Shown here: in pieces, positions 45,551-55,578 of the stretch
Layout: each line of letters begins with the position of its first letter
How positions within the stretch are numbered: the stretch's first letter is position 1
Source of the DNA: Oceaniovalibus guishaninsula JLT2003
GTDB taxonomy: Bacteria > Pseudomonadota > Alphaproteobacteria > Rhodobacterales > Rhodobacteraceae
Direction: 5' to 3'
DNA length: 64,000 nt
Assembly: GCF_000299575.1 (NCBI RefSeq)
Contig: NZ_AMGO01000021.1
Coordinates: 1 to 64,000, forward strand
The notes under the pieces: generated by a model
Seen by the model: only the letters and a program-made list of their open reading frames with translations
The model's database searches: none
Told to the model about the DNA's origin: nothing
Translations under genes and position numbers: made by a program

Positions 45551-46243
45551 ATGACGCAACCGACCGAAGACCTGACGCTGACCTTCCGCCGGCTGCGGCT
45601 GCGCATCGGCGACGCCGATCCGCTGGCGATGCTCGCCGCGATGATGCCGCTTCTGCACGAGGCGGGCGAGGAGGACGGCGCGGCCCTGGCCGACGCCTTC
45701 GCGGTGCAGGGCTTCGCCGCGCGGGTCGAGGACGACGGGACGCTGGCCGTCAGCCGCCGCACGCACGCCGCCGACGCCCCCCCGGCGGCGGCGGACGATG
45801 CGCCGGACGCCGGCACCGACCCCGAAGGGGATGCCGATATCGACCGGCTGCTGGACCGCACCAATGCCCATCTGGGCGAAACCGAGGGCAGCCGCCGCCG
45901 GTCGGCCATCGTCCATCTGCGCGCCGCCGTGGCCGCGACGCGGGCCGACGGGGTGCTGCGCGCCGTGCGCCAAAAAACCCCCGCGCCCCCGCCCGCCGCG
46001 CCGGTCGATGCGTCCGCCGCGCCGGTCGTCCCCCGCCGCCCCCAGCCGCGCCCCGCCGGCGGAACGGGCCGCCCTGTCACCCGCCCCGCGCCGCTGGTGC
46101 CCGCGCCGGCCGCACCCGATGCCCCGCAGGCCGCCGCGCAGCCGGTCCGACCACGGCGCATCACCGCCCGCCAGCGGATGGAGCATTGGCAACAGGACGA
46201 CACCGAAACCGAAGCCGGCACCGACGCATCGCCGCAGGGCTAG
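45551..46243 (+). CDS. Uncharacterised Ala/Pro-rich protein
   Basis: The 230-residue protein has three parts. Residues 1-70 are well-ordered (LTLTFRRLRLRIGDADPLAM, AARVEDDGTLAVSRR). The middle 85-130 is a helical part with DADIDRLLDRTNAHLGETEG and RRRSAIVHLRAAVAATRADG. Proline/Ala-rich low-complexity segments separate and follow it. No signal peptide or membrane span is evident. I do not recognise a characterised family. GAGGGA before the ATG supports the start. It faces DUF2842 on the opposite strand. Confidence 0.65.
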   Translation: MTQPTEDLTLTFRRLRLRIGDADPLAMLAAMMPLLHEAGEEDGAALADAFAVQGFAARVEDDGTLAVSRRTHAADAPPAAADDAPDAGTDPEGDADIDRLLDRTNAHLGETEGSRRRSAIVHLRAAVAATRADGVLRAVRQKTPAPPPAAPVDASAAPVVPRRPQPRPAGGTGRPVTRPAPLVPAPAAPDAPQAAAQPVRPRRITARQRMEHWQQDDTETEAGTDASPQG

Positions 46244-46247
46244 GCGG

Positions 46248-46481
46248 TCAGTCGCGGTCCTCGGGGTCGGGCTGGCCGACGCCCAGGAAAATCCGCCGGA
46301 AGGGCAGCGCCCACAGCACGCCCAGCACCATGTAGATCGCCAGTTCCACCAGGATCGGCGGGCGGCCCAGCCATGTGACGATGCTGGACGCGACGACGAT
46401 ATAGATCGGCAGCCCCACCAGCAGGATCGCCAACGCCCAGCGTCCCCGCGCCTTGCGCGACATGCGGCTGCGGGGCGCCAT
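46248..46481 (-). CDS. DUF2842 small membrane protein
   Basis: The 77-residue protein has a basic start (MAPRSRMSRKARGRW), two spans (about 17-37 and 44-62) and the conserved YMVLGVLWALPFRRIF. It matches the alphaproteobacterial DUF2842 family, of unknown function. ATG 46481 lies 2 bases after the purA stop; the TTG two codons earlier is less likely. It is likely co-transcribed with purA. Confidence 0.82.
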   Translation of the reverse strand: MAPRSRMSRKARGRWALAILLVGLPIYIVVASSIVTWLGRPPILVELAIYMVLGVLWALPFRRIFLGVGQPDPEDRD

Positions 46482-46483
46482 GC

Positions 46484-47776
<1,293 letters not shown>

Positions 47777-47927
47777 GACATTCCCCTGCACCGCAAACCC
47801 GGCTGTCTTACCCCTGCGGCGGCGACGGCGAAACCGCAAATGCGCGCCGGGTTGCGCTGTTTCGATGCCGCCTTTAGATACCGCGCGTCAACGGTCCGTC
47901 TGGGGCCCGCATGATGGGAACCGCCCG

Positions 47928-48290
47928 ATGCAGAACATCGTCCTGATCGTCCACCTTCTTCTGGCCTTGTGCCTGATCGGGGCCGTGCTGTTGCAGCGCT
48001 CCGAAGGGGGCGGGCTGGGCATGGGCGGCGGGGGCGGCGTGATGTCGTCGCGCGGCGCGGCCACGGCCTTGGGCAAGATGACCTGGGGGCTGGCGATCTG
48101 CTTCATCGGCACGTCCATCGCGCTGACGATCTTCGCGGCCGAGAATGCCGCCGGCGTTTCGGTCATCGACCGGCTGGGCATCGACGCGCCCGCCCCGGCC
48201 GATCCCGCGGCGCCCGCCCTGCCTTCGGGCGACGATCTGCTGCCGCCGCCGGTCAGCGGCGCGCCCGTGGCCCCGCCCCGCGCGGACTGA
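47928..48290 (+). CDS. secG: Preprotein translocase subunit SecG
   Basis: The 120-residue protein has two spans: about 2-22 and 51-71. Between them the conserved QRSEGGGLGMGGGGGVMSSR, with GAATALGKMTWGLA following, is typical of SecG. The Ala/Pro-rich C-terminal extension of about 45 residues is common in alphaproteobacteria. It assists SecYE in export. It lies just upstream of pyrG, a common arrangement. Confidence 0.93.
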   Translation: MQNIVLIVHLLLALCLIGAVLLQRSEGGGLGMGGGGGVMSSRGAATALGKMTWGLAICFIGTSIALTIFAAENAAGVSVIDRLGIDAPAPADPAAPALPSGDDLLPPPVSGAPVAPPRAD

Positions 48291-48416
48291 CCCGCGCGCC
48301 GTTGCGATCCGCCCGGTTTGGGCGTATGGGCTGACGCCCGTGACAGGCGATCCTGCGGGCCATCGCCGCCGACATGACCGTGCCGTTCCGGCCAGCAATC
48401 ACGGGGGATGCCGCCG

Positions 48417-50069
<1,653 letters not shown>

Positions 50070-50073
50070 CCGG

Positions 50074-50098
50074 GGAACATTGCCGCAGGGTGGCCGTT
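50074..50098 (+). promoter_or_regulatory. EcfG-type (general stress) promoter of the csbD gene
   Basis: GGAAC (50074-50078), a spacer of 16 bases, and CGTT (50095-50098) match the alphaproteobacterial extracytoplasmic general-stress sigma factor EcfG consensus exactly. It is 31 bases before the csbD ATG, a suitable distance. The sigma factor is not in this window, and some Rhodobacteraceae lack EcfG, so this needs its gene to be present. Confidence 0.65.
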
Positions 50099-50129
50099 AA
50101 CCTTTCAGAGAAATCGAAAGGACAGCGTC

Positions 50130-50306
50130 ATGGACGAAGATCGCGTCAAGGGATCCGGCAAGGACATGGCCGGCAAGGCTCAGGAAAAGCTGGGCGAAGT
50201 GACCGGCAACAAGGAAACCGAAGCCAAGGGCGAAGCCAAGCAGGCCGAGGGCAAGACCCAGAAAGCCTGGGGCGAAACCAAGGATGCGGTGCGCGGCAAG
50301 GACTGA
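50130..50306 (+). CDS. CsbD family stress protein
   Basis: The 58-residue hydrophilic protein begins MDEDRVKGSGKDMAGKAQEK and is rich in Lys, Glu, Gly and Ala, with the CsbD pattern GKAQEKLGEVTGNKETEAKG. CsbD-like proteins are small, often intrinsically disordered, and made in response to stress. AAAGGA lies 8 bases before the ATG. An EcfG-type promoter precedes it and a terminator follows, so it is a single-gene stress transcript. Its molecular role is unknown. Confidence 0.9.
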   Translation: MDEDRVKGSGKDMAGKAQEKLGEVTGNKETEAKGEAKQAEGKTQKAWGETKDAVRGKD

Positions 50307-50327
50307 GCCTTTGCTGCTAGCGGACAG

Positions 50328-50353
50328 GGGCGGCTTTCGGGTCGCCCTTTTTT
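50328..50353 (+). terminator. Rho-independent terminator of csbD
   Basis: GGGCGGC pairs with GTCGCCC (7 bp with one G-T) around TTTCGG, followed by six T residues, about 20 bases after the csbD stop. Confidence 0.82.
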
Positions 50354-50492
50354 CGTTGTCGATGTCAGCGATCGCTAATTGCCTGCCAGCCGACGGCGTC
50401 CTTAATCTCTGTTATGTGAATGGCACCCCCGGAACATTCCTTCATTGCAGTTATTTGGCAGATGTCTACCGCTAACCTTGATGGAGAGTGAA

Positions 50493-50819
50493 ATGACCAG
50501 CACGAAGACGATCGGCGCCGCCGCCCTCGCCGCCCTGATGTCGATATCCCCTGCATTCGCACAATCCAGCGACACTGCGACGGATTCGGATATGTCCATG
50601 GGCAGCATGAACAGCACGGACTTCGGCACCGCCATGACCGGCACCGGCACATTCGGCGACATGGACGCCAATGCCGACGGCATGCTTGACGAAACCGAGT
50701 ATAACGAGGGCATGTTCAAGCGCTATGACCGCGACCAGAGCGGCGACATCGACGAGGTCGAGATGGAAGACTATGACCGCGACATGGGCGAAGGCGGAAT
50801 CTTCGGCGACCGTAGCTGA
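50493..50819 (+). CDS. Secreted EF-hand calcium-binding protein
   Basis: The 108-residue protein has a signal peptide (TSTKTIGAAALAALMSISPA, cleavage after FAQ), a Ser/Met/Asp/Thr-rich linker (SDMSMGSMNSTD), and two EF-hand-like loops: DMDANADGMLDETEY and RYDRDQSGDIDEVEM. Each loop has Asp at 1, 3/5 and Glu at 12. GGAGAG lies before the ATG. It probably binds Ca2+ in the periplasm. Its partner is unknown. The A/T-rich 140 bases before it form the longest A/T-rich part of this region. Confidence 0.88.
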   Translation: MTSTKTIGAAALAALMSISPAFAQSSDTATDSDMSMGSMNSTDFGTAMTGTGTFGDMDANADGMLDETEYNEGMFKRYDRDQSGDIDEVEMEDYDRDMGEGGIFGDRS

Positions 50820-50842
50820 CGAATTCTAGCGCCCCGACATCA

Positions 50843-50868
50843 GGGCCGTCCTTTCGGGCGGCCCTTTT
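50843..50868 (+). terminator. Rho-independent terminator of the EF-hand gene
   Basis: GGGCCG-TCC pairs with GGG-CGGCCC (9 bp with a wobble and a short loop) before TTTT, 24 bases past the stop. On the other strand there is no T-run, so it serves the plus-strand gene only. Confidence 0.72.
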
Positions 50869-50885
50869 CGCATCGTTCCCAACGT

Positions 50886-51671
50886 TCAGAAATCAAGCGT
50901 GATCTGTCGGGTGATGCCGATGCGGATGCCGTATTGGTCGCGGTCGCCCGCTTCCACGATGGGGCTGTCCTTGGCGTCGCCGGTCAGGCGGTCCCATGTC
51001 ACCGCGCCTTCGACGCCCCAATCGTCGGTCAGCGCATAGCTCATGCCCAGTTCCAGCCCGGCGCTCAGCACGCCGCCATCCGCGTCATAGGCCGAGAACG
51101 CGCTGCGCCCCGCTTCCTTGTCGGAGATGCCGAAATAGGTGTCGGCGTAATCGTCCGATCCGATCAGCACGCGCGGCCCCAGCGTCACTTCCATGCGGTC
51201 GGTCGGCTGGACGCGCAGATCTGCGCCCAGTTCCCCGACGAAACTTTCATGCCCGCCGATCCCGTGGCGCAGGTCGGCGAAGGCCCCGAAATTACGGGTG
51301 TTGTAGCCCAGCCCGAGGCCCAGCTCGACCGTCGCGTCGATATCGTCCAGACCGCTCAGCGCGCCGCCTTCCTCGTCCCGATCCTTGACGTAGCGGAACG
51401 ATCCGCGCAGGCCCAGCCCCTCGGGCTCGAACAAGGGATCGGGGCTGCCGAAGCTGACCCCGCCCGGAAGCCGCAGATAACCCAGCGAAAAGCCGAAATC
51501 GGGACCGGGCGAATAATCGTCCGAACCGAAATAGTCGGGTGTCACCGCGACCCCGCCCCGCAGGGTGAAGATCAGGTCGGGCGTGGTCCCCGTGCGGGTG
51601 CCGTAATCCTGCGCGGCGGCCAGTCCGGGCAGCAGCGCCGACAGGGCGGCAAGGGCGAGTGCGATTTTCAT
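50886..51671 (-). CDS. MipA/OmpV family outer membrane protein
   Basis: The 261-residue protein has a signal peptide (MKIALALAALSALLPGLAAA) and beta-strand repeats of alternating residues ending in the aromatic C-terminus TRQITLDF, as expected for an outer-membrane barrel. GGVAVTPDYFGSDDYSPGPD near the start is typical of MipA/OmpV. MipA is a scaffold for murein synthesis and hydrolysis enzymes in E. coli; other members are porin-like. ATG 51671 starts the signal peptide. Confidence 0.87.
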   Translation of the reverse strand: MKIALALAALSALLPGLAAAQDYGTRTGTTPDLIFTLRGGVAVTPDYFGSDDYSPGPDFGFSLGYLRLPGGVSFGSPDPLFEPEGLGLRGSFRYVKDRDEEGGALSGLDDIDATVELGLGLGYNTRNFGAFADLRHGIGGHESFVGELGADLRVQPTDRMEVTLGPRVLIGSDDYADTYFGISDKEAGRSAFSAYDADGGVLSAGLELGMSYALTDDWGVEGAVTWDRLTGDAKDSPIVEAGDRDQYGIRIGITRQITLDF

Positions 51672-51800
51672 TGACGGTTCCGGCAGATGCGTTTCGTCAT
51701 ACATAGCGCGCCCGTGCCGCGCCGGACAGGGTGCCGCGCAACGTATCGGCGAGGTGTGCGTTTCGTGCAAGACCCGCCGCCCCATCACGCAAGGACCGCC

Positions 51801-52250
51801 ATGTTCGCCGATCTTCTCAGACGCCTGACCGCCCCCGAACCCCAGCCGATGCCCGAAACCGATGCCCGCCTGGCGCTGTCCGCCCTGCTGGTGCGGATCG
51901 CCCGGTCGGACGGATCCTATGACGCCGCCGAAATGCGCCGGATCGACCGCATCCTTGCCGCGCGCTACGGGCTGGACGCCCAGGGCGCCGCCGAACTGCG
52001 GGCACATGGGGAAACCATCGAGGCCGACGCGCCCGATACCGTCCGCTTCACCCGCGCAATCAAGGATCAGGTCTCGCTCGAGGATCGCACGGCGGTGATC
52101 GAGGCGCTTTGGGACGTGGTGCTGGTGGATGGCGAACGCGACGACGAGGAGGATTCGCTGCTGCGGACCATCGCGCCGCTTCTGGGCATCCACGACCGCG
52201 ACAGCAACCTGGCCCGCCAGCGCGTCGAGGATCGGCGCGGTTTGCGTTAG
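51801..52250 (+). CDS. TerB family tellurite-resistance-type protein
   Basis: The 149-residue protein has the helical TerB domain with RLALSALLVRIARSDGSYDAAE near 23-44 and WDVVLVDGERDDEEDSLLR near 104-122. The Asp-rich SDG/VDGER turns are the usual metal-binding loops. TerB-like proteins occur widely without other ter genes and their role is unclear. AAGGAC lies before the ATG. It is divergent from the MipA gene. Confidence 0.8.
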   Translation: MFADLLRRLTAPEPQPMPETDARLALSALLVRIARSDGSYDAAEMRRIDRILAARYGLDAQGAAELRAHGETIEADAPDTVRFTRAIKDQVSLEDRTAVIEALWDVVLVDGERDDEEDSLLRTIAPLLGIHDRDSNLARQRVEDRRGLR

Positions 52251-52315
52251 CCACGTTGCGCGATGCCGCGCTTTGACCGTTGCAATCGGGGGCGCGATTC
52301 GCGTTACTTTACCGG

Positions 52316-53119
52316 ATGCGCCCGCAACCCGACCCCGCTTTGCCCGATCCCGGCCCCGCCGTTCCCGTCATCGAGATCGAGGGGCTGCACAAGGCCTATG
52401 GCACGCTCGAAGTGCTGAAGGGCGTGCATCTGACCGCCCCGCGCGGCCATGTCGTGTCGCTGATCGGATCGTCGGGGTCGGGCAAGTCCACCCTGCTGCG
52501 CTGCGCCAACCTGCTGGAAAACAGCCAGCAGGGCCGCATCGCGTTCGAGGGCGAGGACGTGCGCTGGCGGGGCGAGGGCCAGAACCGGCACCCGGCCGAT
52601 TCGCGGCAGGTCACGCGCATCCGCACCAACCTGTCGATGGTGTTCCAGTCCTTCAACCTCTGGTCGCACATGACCGTCCTTCAGAACGTGATGGAGGCGC
52701 CCGTCACCGTTCTGGGCCGCCCCAGGGCGCAGGTCGAGACGGCGGCGCGCGGCTATCTCGACAAGGTCGGGATCGGCGACAAGGCCGATGCCTGGCCCGC
52801 GATGCTGTCGGGCGGCCAGCAGCAGCGCGCCGCCATCGCCCGCGCGCTTTGCATGGAACCGCGCGCGCTGCTTTTCGACGAACCCACCTCGGCCCTCGAC
52901 CCCGAGCTGGAGCAGGAGGTGATCCGCGTCATCCGCGCGCTGGCCGACGAAGGCCGCACCATGGTCATCGTCACGCACGACATGGATCTCGCCCGCGATG
53001 TCAGCGATCATGTCATCTTCCTGCATCGGGGCGTGATCGAGGAAGAAGGACCGCCCGACGCCCTATTCGACGCCCCGCAATCCGAAAGGCTGCGCCAGTT
53101 CCTCGGCGCGGTAGGCTGA
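52316..53119 (+). CDS. Polar amino-acid ABC transporter, ATPase
   Basis: The 267-residue ATPase has the Walker A motif GSSGSGKSTLLRC (about 51-63), signature LSGGQQQRAAIARAL, Walker B ALLFDEPTSALDPE and the H-loop VTHDMDLA. It resembles HisP/GlnQ-type subunits. About 17 residues precede the first strand (VIEIEGLHKAYG). The ATG at 52316 is supported by the spacing; the preceding TTG is not needed. The next gene codes for the binding protein. Confidence 0.92.
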   Translation: MRPQPDPALPDPGPAVPVIEIEGLHKAYGTLEVLKGVHLTAPRGHVVSLIGSSGSGKSTLLRCANLLENSQQGRIAFEGEDVRWRGEGQNRHPADSRQVTRIRTNLSMVFQSFNLWSHMTVLQNVMEAPVTVLGRPRAQVETAARGYLDKVGIGDKADAWPAMLSGGQQQRAAIARALCMEPRALLFDEPTSALDPELEQEVIRVIRALADEGRTMVIVTHDMDLARDVSDHVIFLHRGVIEEEGPPDALFDAPQSERLRQFLGAVG

Positions 53120-53142
53120 CCGACCCAACAGGAGAGTAAAAA

Positions 53143-53868
53143 ATGAAGAAACTGCTTCTCGCCACGGCGCTTCTGGCGCTGACCGGCGGCACCGCCATCG
53201 CCCAGCAGACCGTGCGCCTGGGCACCGAAGGCGGCTATCCGCCCTATAACTTCCTCAACGATGCGGGCGAGGTCGACGGCTTCGAGCGCGAGCTGGGCGA
53301 CGAGCTTTGCGCGCGTGCGAACCTGACCTGCGAATGGGTCACGAACGAATGGGACAGCATCATTCCCAACCTCGTATCGGGCAATTACGACGCGATCATG
53401 GCGGGGATGAGCATCACGCCCGCCCGTGACGAGGTGATCGATTTCAGCGATCCCTACACCCAGCCCGACCCGTCGGCCTATGCCGCGCCCACCGGCGCCG
53501 ATGTCGATATCGAGAACGCCGTGATCGCCGCGCAGACGGGCACGATCCAGGCGAGCGAGGTCGCCTCGATGCCCGGCGCCACGCTGGTCGAATTCGCCAC
53601 CCCCGAGGAAACCGTCGCCGCCGTCCGCAACGGCGAAGCCGATGCCGTGATCGCCGACAAGGCGTTCCTGGTGCCCATCGTCGAGGATGACGGCGATCTG
53701 GCCTTCGTCGGCGACGACGTGCTTCTGGGCGGCGGCATCGGCGTCGGCCTGCGCGAAAGCGACGACGCGTTGCAGGAACAGTTCAACGCCGCCATCCAGT
53801 CGATGAAGGACGACGGCACCCTGAACGAGCTGATCGCCAAGTGGCTGCCCGACAGCGCGCAGTTCTGA
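53143..53868 (+). CDS. Polar amino-acid ABC transporter, periplasmic binding protein
   Basis: The 241-residue protein has a signal peptide (MKKLLLATALLALTGGTAIA) and a bacterial extracellular solute-binding family 3 domain: GTEGGYPPYNFLNDAGEVDG, WDSIIPNLVSGNYDAIMAGM and FSDPY. Closest in layout to Lys/Arg/Orn or His-binding proteins. ACAGGAGAG precedes the ATG. It feeds the HisQM-like permease coded downstream. Confidence 0.92.
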   Translation: MKKLLLATALLALTGGTAIAQQTVRLGTEGGYPPYNFLNDAGEVDGFERELGDELCARANLTCEWVTNEWDSIIPNLVSGNYDAIMAGMSITPARDEVIDFSDPYTQPDPSAYAAPTGADVDIENAVIAAQTGTIQASEVASMPGATLVEFATPEETVAAVRNGEADAVIADKAFLVPIVEDDGDLAFVGDDVLLGGGIGVGLRESDDALQEQFNAAIQSMKDDGTLNELIAKWLPDSAQF

Positions 53869-53876
53869 CGGCCCCA

Positions 53877-53903
53877 GGCGGCGCGATCCCCGCGCCGCCG
53901 TTT
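53877..53903 (+). promoter_or_regulatory. Stem-loop between binding-protein and permease genes
   Basis: GGCGGCGC-GATCCCC-GCGCCGCC forms a perfect 8-bp stem with a 7-base loop and then GTTT. The stop is 8 bases before it and the permease start 5 bases after. Such a structure often limits permease synthesis relative to the abundant binding protein, or protects the upstream mRNA. Confidence 0.65.
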
Positions 53904-53908
53904 CCGCG

Positions 53909-54775
53909 ATGTTCGCCTGCACCGATCCCGCATCCCTGACCGGACTGCACTGGCTAGCCTGCTACCTGACCACGGGCAAGCATGTGGCGTTCTATGCGTC
54001 GTTCGGCACCGTGCTGGCGCTGCTGGCGATCACCGCGCCGCTGGCGCTGGCCTTCGGCTTCGGCGGGGCAATCGCGGCACGCAGCCGCATCGCGCCGCTG
54101 GCATGGTTCGGGCGGTTCTACATCGCCATCGTGCGCGGCGTGCCCGACATCGCGTTCTTCCTGTTCTTCGTCATCGCGCTGGATCAGGGCATCGAATGGC
54201 TGCGTCACAAGGTCAAATGCCCCGATTGGGACATGCCCGTCCGGCAGGGCAGCGATTTCGTCGTCTGCGCGCAGGCCAAGCTGCCGCTGGGCACCGATCC
54301 GCAATGGATGCATGAGATTTACGGCTTCGCGCTGGCCGTCCTGACCTTCGCCATCGTCTTCGGCGCCTTTTCGGCCAATGTGCTTTACGGGGCGATGCGG
54401 GCCGTGCCGCGCGCGCAGATGGAAACCGCCGAAGCCTACGGCATGACCCGCAGGCAGGCGTTCCGCCGCATTCTGGTGCCGCAGATGTGGGTCTATGCCC
54501 TGCCGGGCCTCAGCAACCTCTGGATGGTGCTGATCAAGGCGACGCCGCTGCTGTTCCTGCTGGGGGTCGAGGATATCGTCTATTGGGCGCGCGAACTGGG
54601 CGGATCGAAGACGCCCAACTTCACCGACTATCCCCACCCCGACTGGCGGGTCTGGTATTTCCTGGCGTTGCTGGTCTTCTATCTGATCTTCACCAAGGTG
54701 TCCGAAGCGGTGCTCGACCGGCTGATGCGGCGCCTGACGCACGGGCAGGCCGTCAGCGGCGCGACCATGCCATGA
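53909..54775 (+). CDS. Polar amino-acid ABC transporter, permease 1 (HisQ-like)
   Basis: The 288-residue membrane protein has the permease EAA loop as ETAEAYGMTRRQAFRRILVP (about 172-191). A feature of interest is a 45-residue insertion after the second span (about residues 95-140), with two cysteines in HKVKCPDWDMP and SDFVVCAQAK, likely periplasmic. It stands 4 bases before the end of the next gene's start (ATGA overlap), so both permeases are coupled. Confidence 0.9.
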   Translation: MFACTDPASLTGLHWLACYLTTGKHVAFYASFGTVLALLAITAPLALAFGFGGAIAARSRIAPLAWFGRFYIAIVRGVPDIAFFLFFVIALDQGIEWLRHKVKCPDWDMPVRQGSDFVVCAQAKLPLGTDPQWMHEIYGFALAVLTFAIVFGAFSANVLYGAMRAVPRAQMETAEAYGMTRRQAFRRILVPQMWVYALPGLSNLWMVLIKATPLLFLLGVEDIVYWARELGGSKTPNFTDYPHPDWRVWYFLALLVFYLIFTKVSEAVLDRLMRRLTHGQAVSGATMP

Positions 54776-55578
54776 GCTGCCTTCAGACCATCGCCGATTA
54801 CGGCCTGCGCAGCATCGGCATCGGCGAACGGCTGCTGCCGCGCAGCGACTTCACGCTGTGCCAGCAGGTCACGCTGATCGGGTCCGGCATGATCTGGAAC
54901 GTCTATTTCGGCGTCGTGGCCTTGTGCGCGGGGTTCTTCCTCGCCACCCTGCTGGCGCTGGGGCGCACCGCGCGCCCGGCGATCCTGCGCAAGCCGGCGG
55001 AATGGTTCGTCTTCCTCTTTCGCGGCTCGCCGCTGTTCATCCAGTTCTTCTTCGCCTATTTCGCGTTTCTGGCGCTCAAGGGCCGATACGCCTTTTTCGA
55101 TCCCTTCACCTCTGCCTGGGCCGGGGCGCTGCTGGTGCTGTTCTGCAACACTGCCGCCTATTCGGGCGAGATTTTCTATGGCGCGCTGCGCTCGATCCCG
55201 CGCGGCGATCTGGAAGCGGCCGAAGCCTATGGCCTGACCGGCTGGAAGAAGTTCCGCCGCATCACCTTTCCGACGATGCTGCGCCTTGCCTGGCCCGCCT
55301 ATATAAACGAGGCGATCTTTCTCTTTCACGCCACCACGCTGGTTTTCCTGTCGGGCTTTCCGGCGTGGCAGCAACGGGGCGACGCGCTCTATTACGCCAA
55401 GTATTTTGCCGACAAGACGTTCAATCCCTTCGTCCCCTATCCGATCCTAGCGGGGTTCTTCATCCTGCTGACATTATGCGTCATCGGCATTATGGGCGCG
55501 ATGAACCGGCGGCTGAACCGGCATCTGCCGCAGGAACGGCGTCAGGCCCTGCGTCTGCGCCCGAACTTCCTGCGCTAG
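54772..55578 (+). CDS. Polar amino-acid ABC transporter, permease 2 (HisM-like)
   Basis: The 268-residue permease has several spans and the EAA loop LEAAEAYGLTGWKKFRRITF (about 145-164). An N-terminal soluble part of about 30 residues has LRSIGIGERLLPRSD. It forms a heterodimer with permease 1. Its TAG is part of a CTAG shared with the convergent FAD-dehydrogenase gene. Confidence 0.92.
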   Translation: MSCLQTIADYGLRSIGIGERLLPRSDFTLCQQVTLIGSGMIWNVYFGVVALCAGFFLATLLALGRTARPAILRKPAEWFVFLFRGSPLFIQFFFAYFAFLALKGRYAFFDPFTSAWAGALLVLFCNTAAYSGEIFYGALRSIPRGDLEAAEAYGLTGWKKFRRITFPTMLRLAWPAYINEAIFLFHATTLVFLSGFPAWQQRGDALYYAKYFADKTFNPFVPYPILAGFFILLTLCVIGIMGAMNRRLNRHLPQERRQALRLRPNFLR

